64,000 nucleotides of DNA from Symsagittifera roscoffensis (lineage: Eukaryota > Xenacoelomorpha > Acoela > Convolutidae): positions 74,979,617-75,043,616 of the forward strand of contig NC_087063.1 of assembly GCF_963678635.1 (NCBI RefSeq). The letters run 5' to 3'. Both the position numbers and the translations under genes were made by a program. The notes under the pieces are model-generated. The model did no database searches. It saw only the letters and a list, made by a program, of their open reading frames with translations, and was not told the DNA's origin. Positions 62,642 through 64,000 of this stretch are shown one piece after another. Positions within the stretch are counted from its first letter, which is position 1; each line of letters begins with the position of its first letter.

Positions 62642-64000
62642 CTCTTGAACGACGGTATTGTTAGGTAGATCCTGCATTCGCTTCACAACTCGAAATACTA
62701 TGCAACTATCCTAGACACGTCTCGCATGCATTTCGCATATGCTATTGTTTTGAAAACTAGGTTTCATACAAAATATTCATTTTAAAAATCTGGCGGAATA
62801 TGTTGAGTCAGAAACCTTTCAGATTAAAAATTGTAATAACAATAATTTTTATATCAAGAAATATGCTCACTTCAATTTATTTTAATGTTGAACAATCATA
62901 AATAAATTGGCTTATTTGTCATTGGTAAAATATTGAGGGGGGTTTTACGAAACAAAGAAACTTTAAGTTGTTTGAAATTTTACTGCGACATCTTACTGAA
63001 CGGCGAAATAACAATTTTTAAATATTTAAGAGCCCTATGTGTCTTGGTCGATAGAAAACTGGTTATTTTCAAGGGACCGCTCTATCATAGTAGTACGCAA
63101 CTCGTTAAGAGAATCGAAAATTCATATTCGACTTCATAAATTTTCGGCAAAATGCACGATCTTGAACTAACGAGTGGTTTTATGCACTAAACGGCCCAAA
63201 GTCAATGTTTATATCTAGAGTTGAAATTTATGCGGTCAAATCTGATTGGCTAATATTATCCATTCATATACAAGCTTTATGTTCAGGCAATTCAATCAAA
63301 AGTTGCGTCCTAACGGGTCAATCAGGGCACAAATATATCAAATGGAGCATCTTCTGTAGCCCAACAAAGTTTAAACAAAGTATAATTTCCAGAAACCTGT
63401 ATAAAATAATTCTTTTTTAATTGATAGACAAAATTGCCGTTTTTTAATATAAATCACCAATTCTTTATTTGAAAACTAATTTTAAACATTTTGCACATTT
63501 TTTGGAACTTATACCCTTCTTTAATTTTGTTGGGTTATGTAAGAGGCTCGTTTTGATATAATTTAAAAAAAATTGATTCAGTAGTCTGTGTGTACTTTTC
63601 GATTGACGAAAAAAGGCAAATTGGTTCATTTATGGGGTAAAGTTTTGGGCCCAAATTTTACAAAACAAACTGCACCATTTTAAAACTGCTGGAAATCTAA
63701 GCAAGTTTTTCTCATCATTTTTGACCTGAAACCAACTCAATTTTTGAAAAAACGTCTCCTAAATTTCAAGCTTTTTGTTGTTTTTGTCTGGATAATTTAA
63801 ATAAGCACTTAATAATACTTTTATTCATCAGAATTTCGAAGAAATTGCGGAATATTTATGTTTAGGTTTTTTATTCAGTCATTTTTCGATCTCTTAACTT
63901 AAGACGGAATTTTTATACCGTCTTTTGACGGAATTTTGTATACCATTTGAGAGATACTGTTAACTTGAGGCGTGTGGGTGGGGGGGGGGGTGATTTTCAT
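62642..64000. other. No gene; fragments of repeats
   Basis: 63,180-63,205 repeats the end of the MITE (TTTATGCACTAAACGGCCCAAA), with a related GATTGGCTAATATTA at 63,244. 63,840-63,960 is a diverged copy of the 205-bp repeat (GGAATATTTAT...GTATACCATTTGAGAGAT). No gene supported. Confidence 0.55.

Noticed and set aside
1-64000. CRISPR arrays, bacterial operons or prophage
   Set aside because: No regularly spaced conserved repeats of CRISPR type, no ribosome-binding-site-led operons, and the elements present are eukaryotic.

Overview
The window is an intergenic, transposon-packed stretch of an invertebrate nuclear genome. A nematode is the best guess: short introns with TTTCAG-like acceptors, AT-rich spacers and a Maverick/Polinton. 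The species cannot be read from the sequence, and no convincing host gene is visible. Nearly all coding sequence belongs to four kinds of mobile element.

Region 1 (1-22,518, + strand) is copy A of a very large Ty3/Gypsy-type LTR retrotransposon, 5' truncated by the window edge. It carries gag (zinc knuckles), aspartic protease, RT, RNase H, a long linker, integrase, and then unusual cargo. The cargo is a macrodomain-like ORF, a coiled-coil protein, an SGNH (GDSL-type) hydrolase domain, and about 7 kb of broken but once continuous coding sequence of unknown function. Two internal tandem duplications (2.3 kb over gag-protease and 3.1 kb over RNase H-integrase) have scrambled pol. A 3' LTR lies at 22,021-22,518.

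Region 2 (22,677-24,788, - strand) is a decayed non-LTR retrotransposon with an RT domain and a C-terminal restriction-like endonuclease.

Region 3 (25,903-38,837, + strand) is copy B, a diverged member of the copy A family. It has an LTR at 26,169-26,661, a 3 kb leader and gag-protease. An internal deletion then runs from early RT straight into the second half of the giant 3' ORF. Where both copies survive, the 3' ORF differs mostly at synonymous sites, so the family kept it under protein-level selection.

Region 4 (38,838 to about 57,690) is a degenerate Maverick/Polinton inserted in the 3' LTR of copy B. Its terminal inverted repeats start with AG and are flanked by a 6-bp target duplication (one mismatch). 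The right part, holding the C-terminal half of DNA polymerase B, the right TIR and the rest of the LTR, was later inverted between oppositely oriented arrays of a ~205-bp repeat. Undoing that inversion rejoins polymerase B, TIR and LTR in the expected order. Other Maverick content is a zinc-finger ORF, a few small unknown ORFs, duplicated modules, a 30-bp minisatellite and recurring CCAAT-box arrays upstream of genes. No integrase, packaging ATPase, protease or capsid gene was recognised.

Region 5 (58,266-64,000) has no genes. It holds G-rich repeats, a 378-bp tandem duplication, a 420-bp MITE with an 8-bp target duplication, and a diverged copy of the 205-bp repeat.
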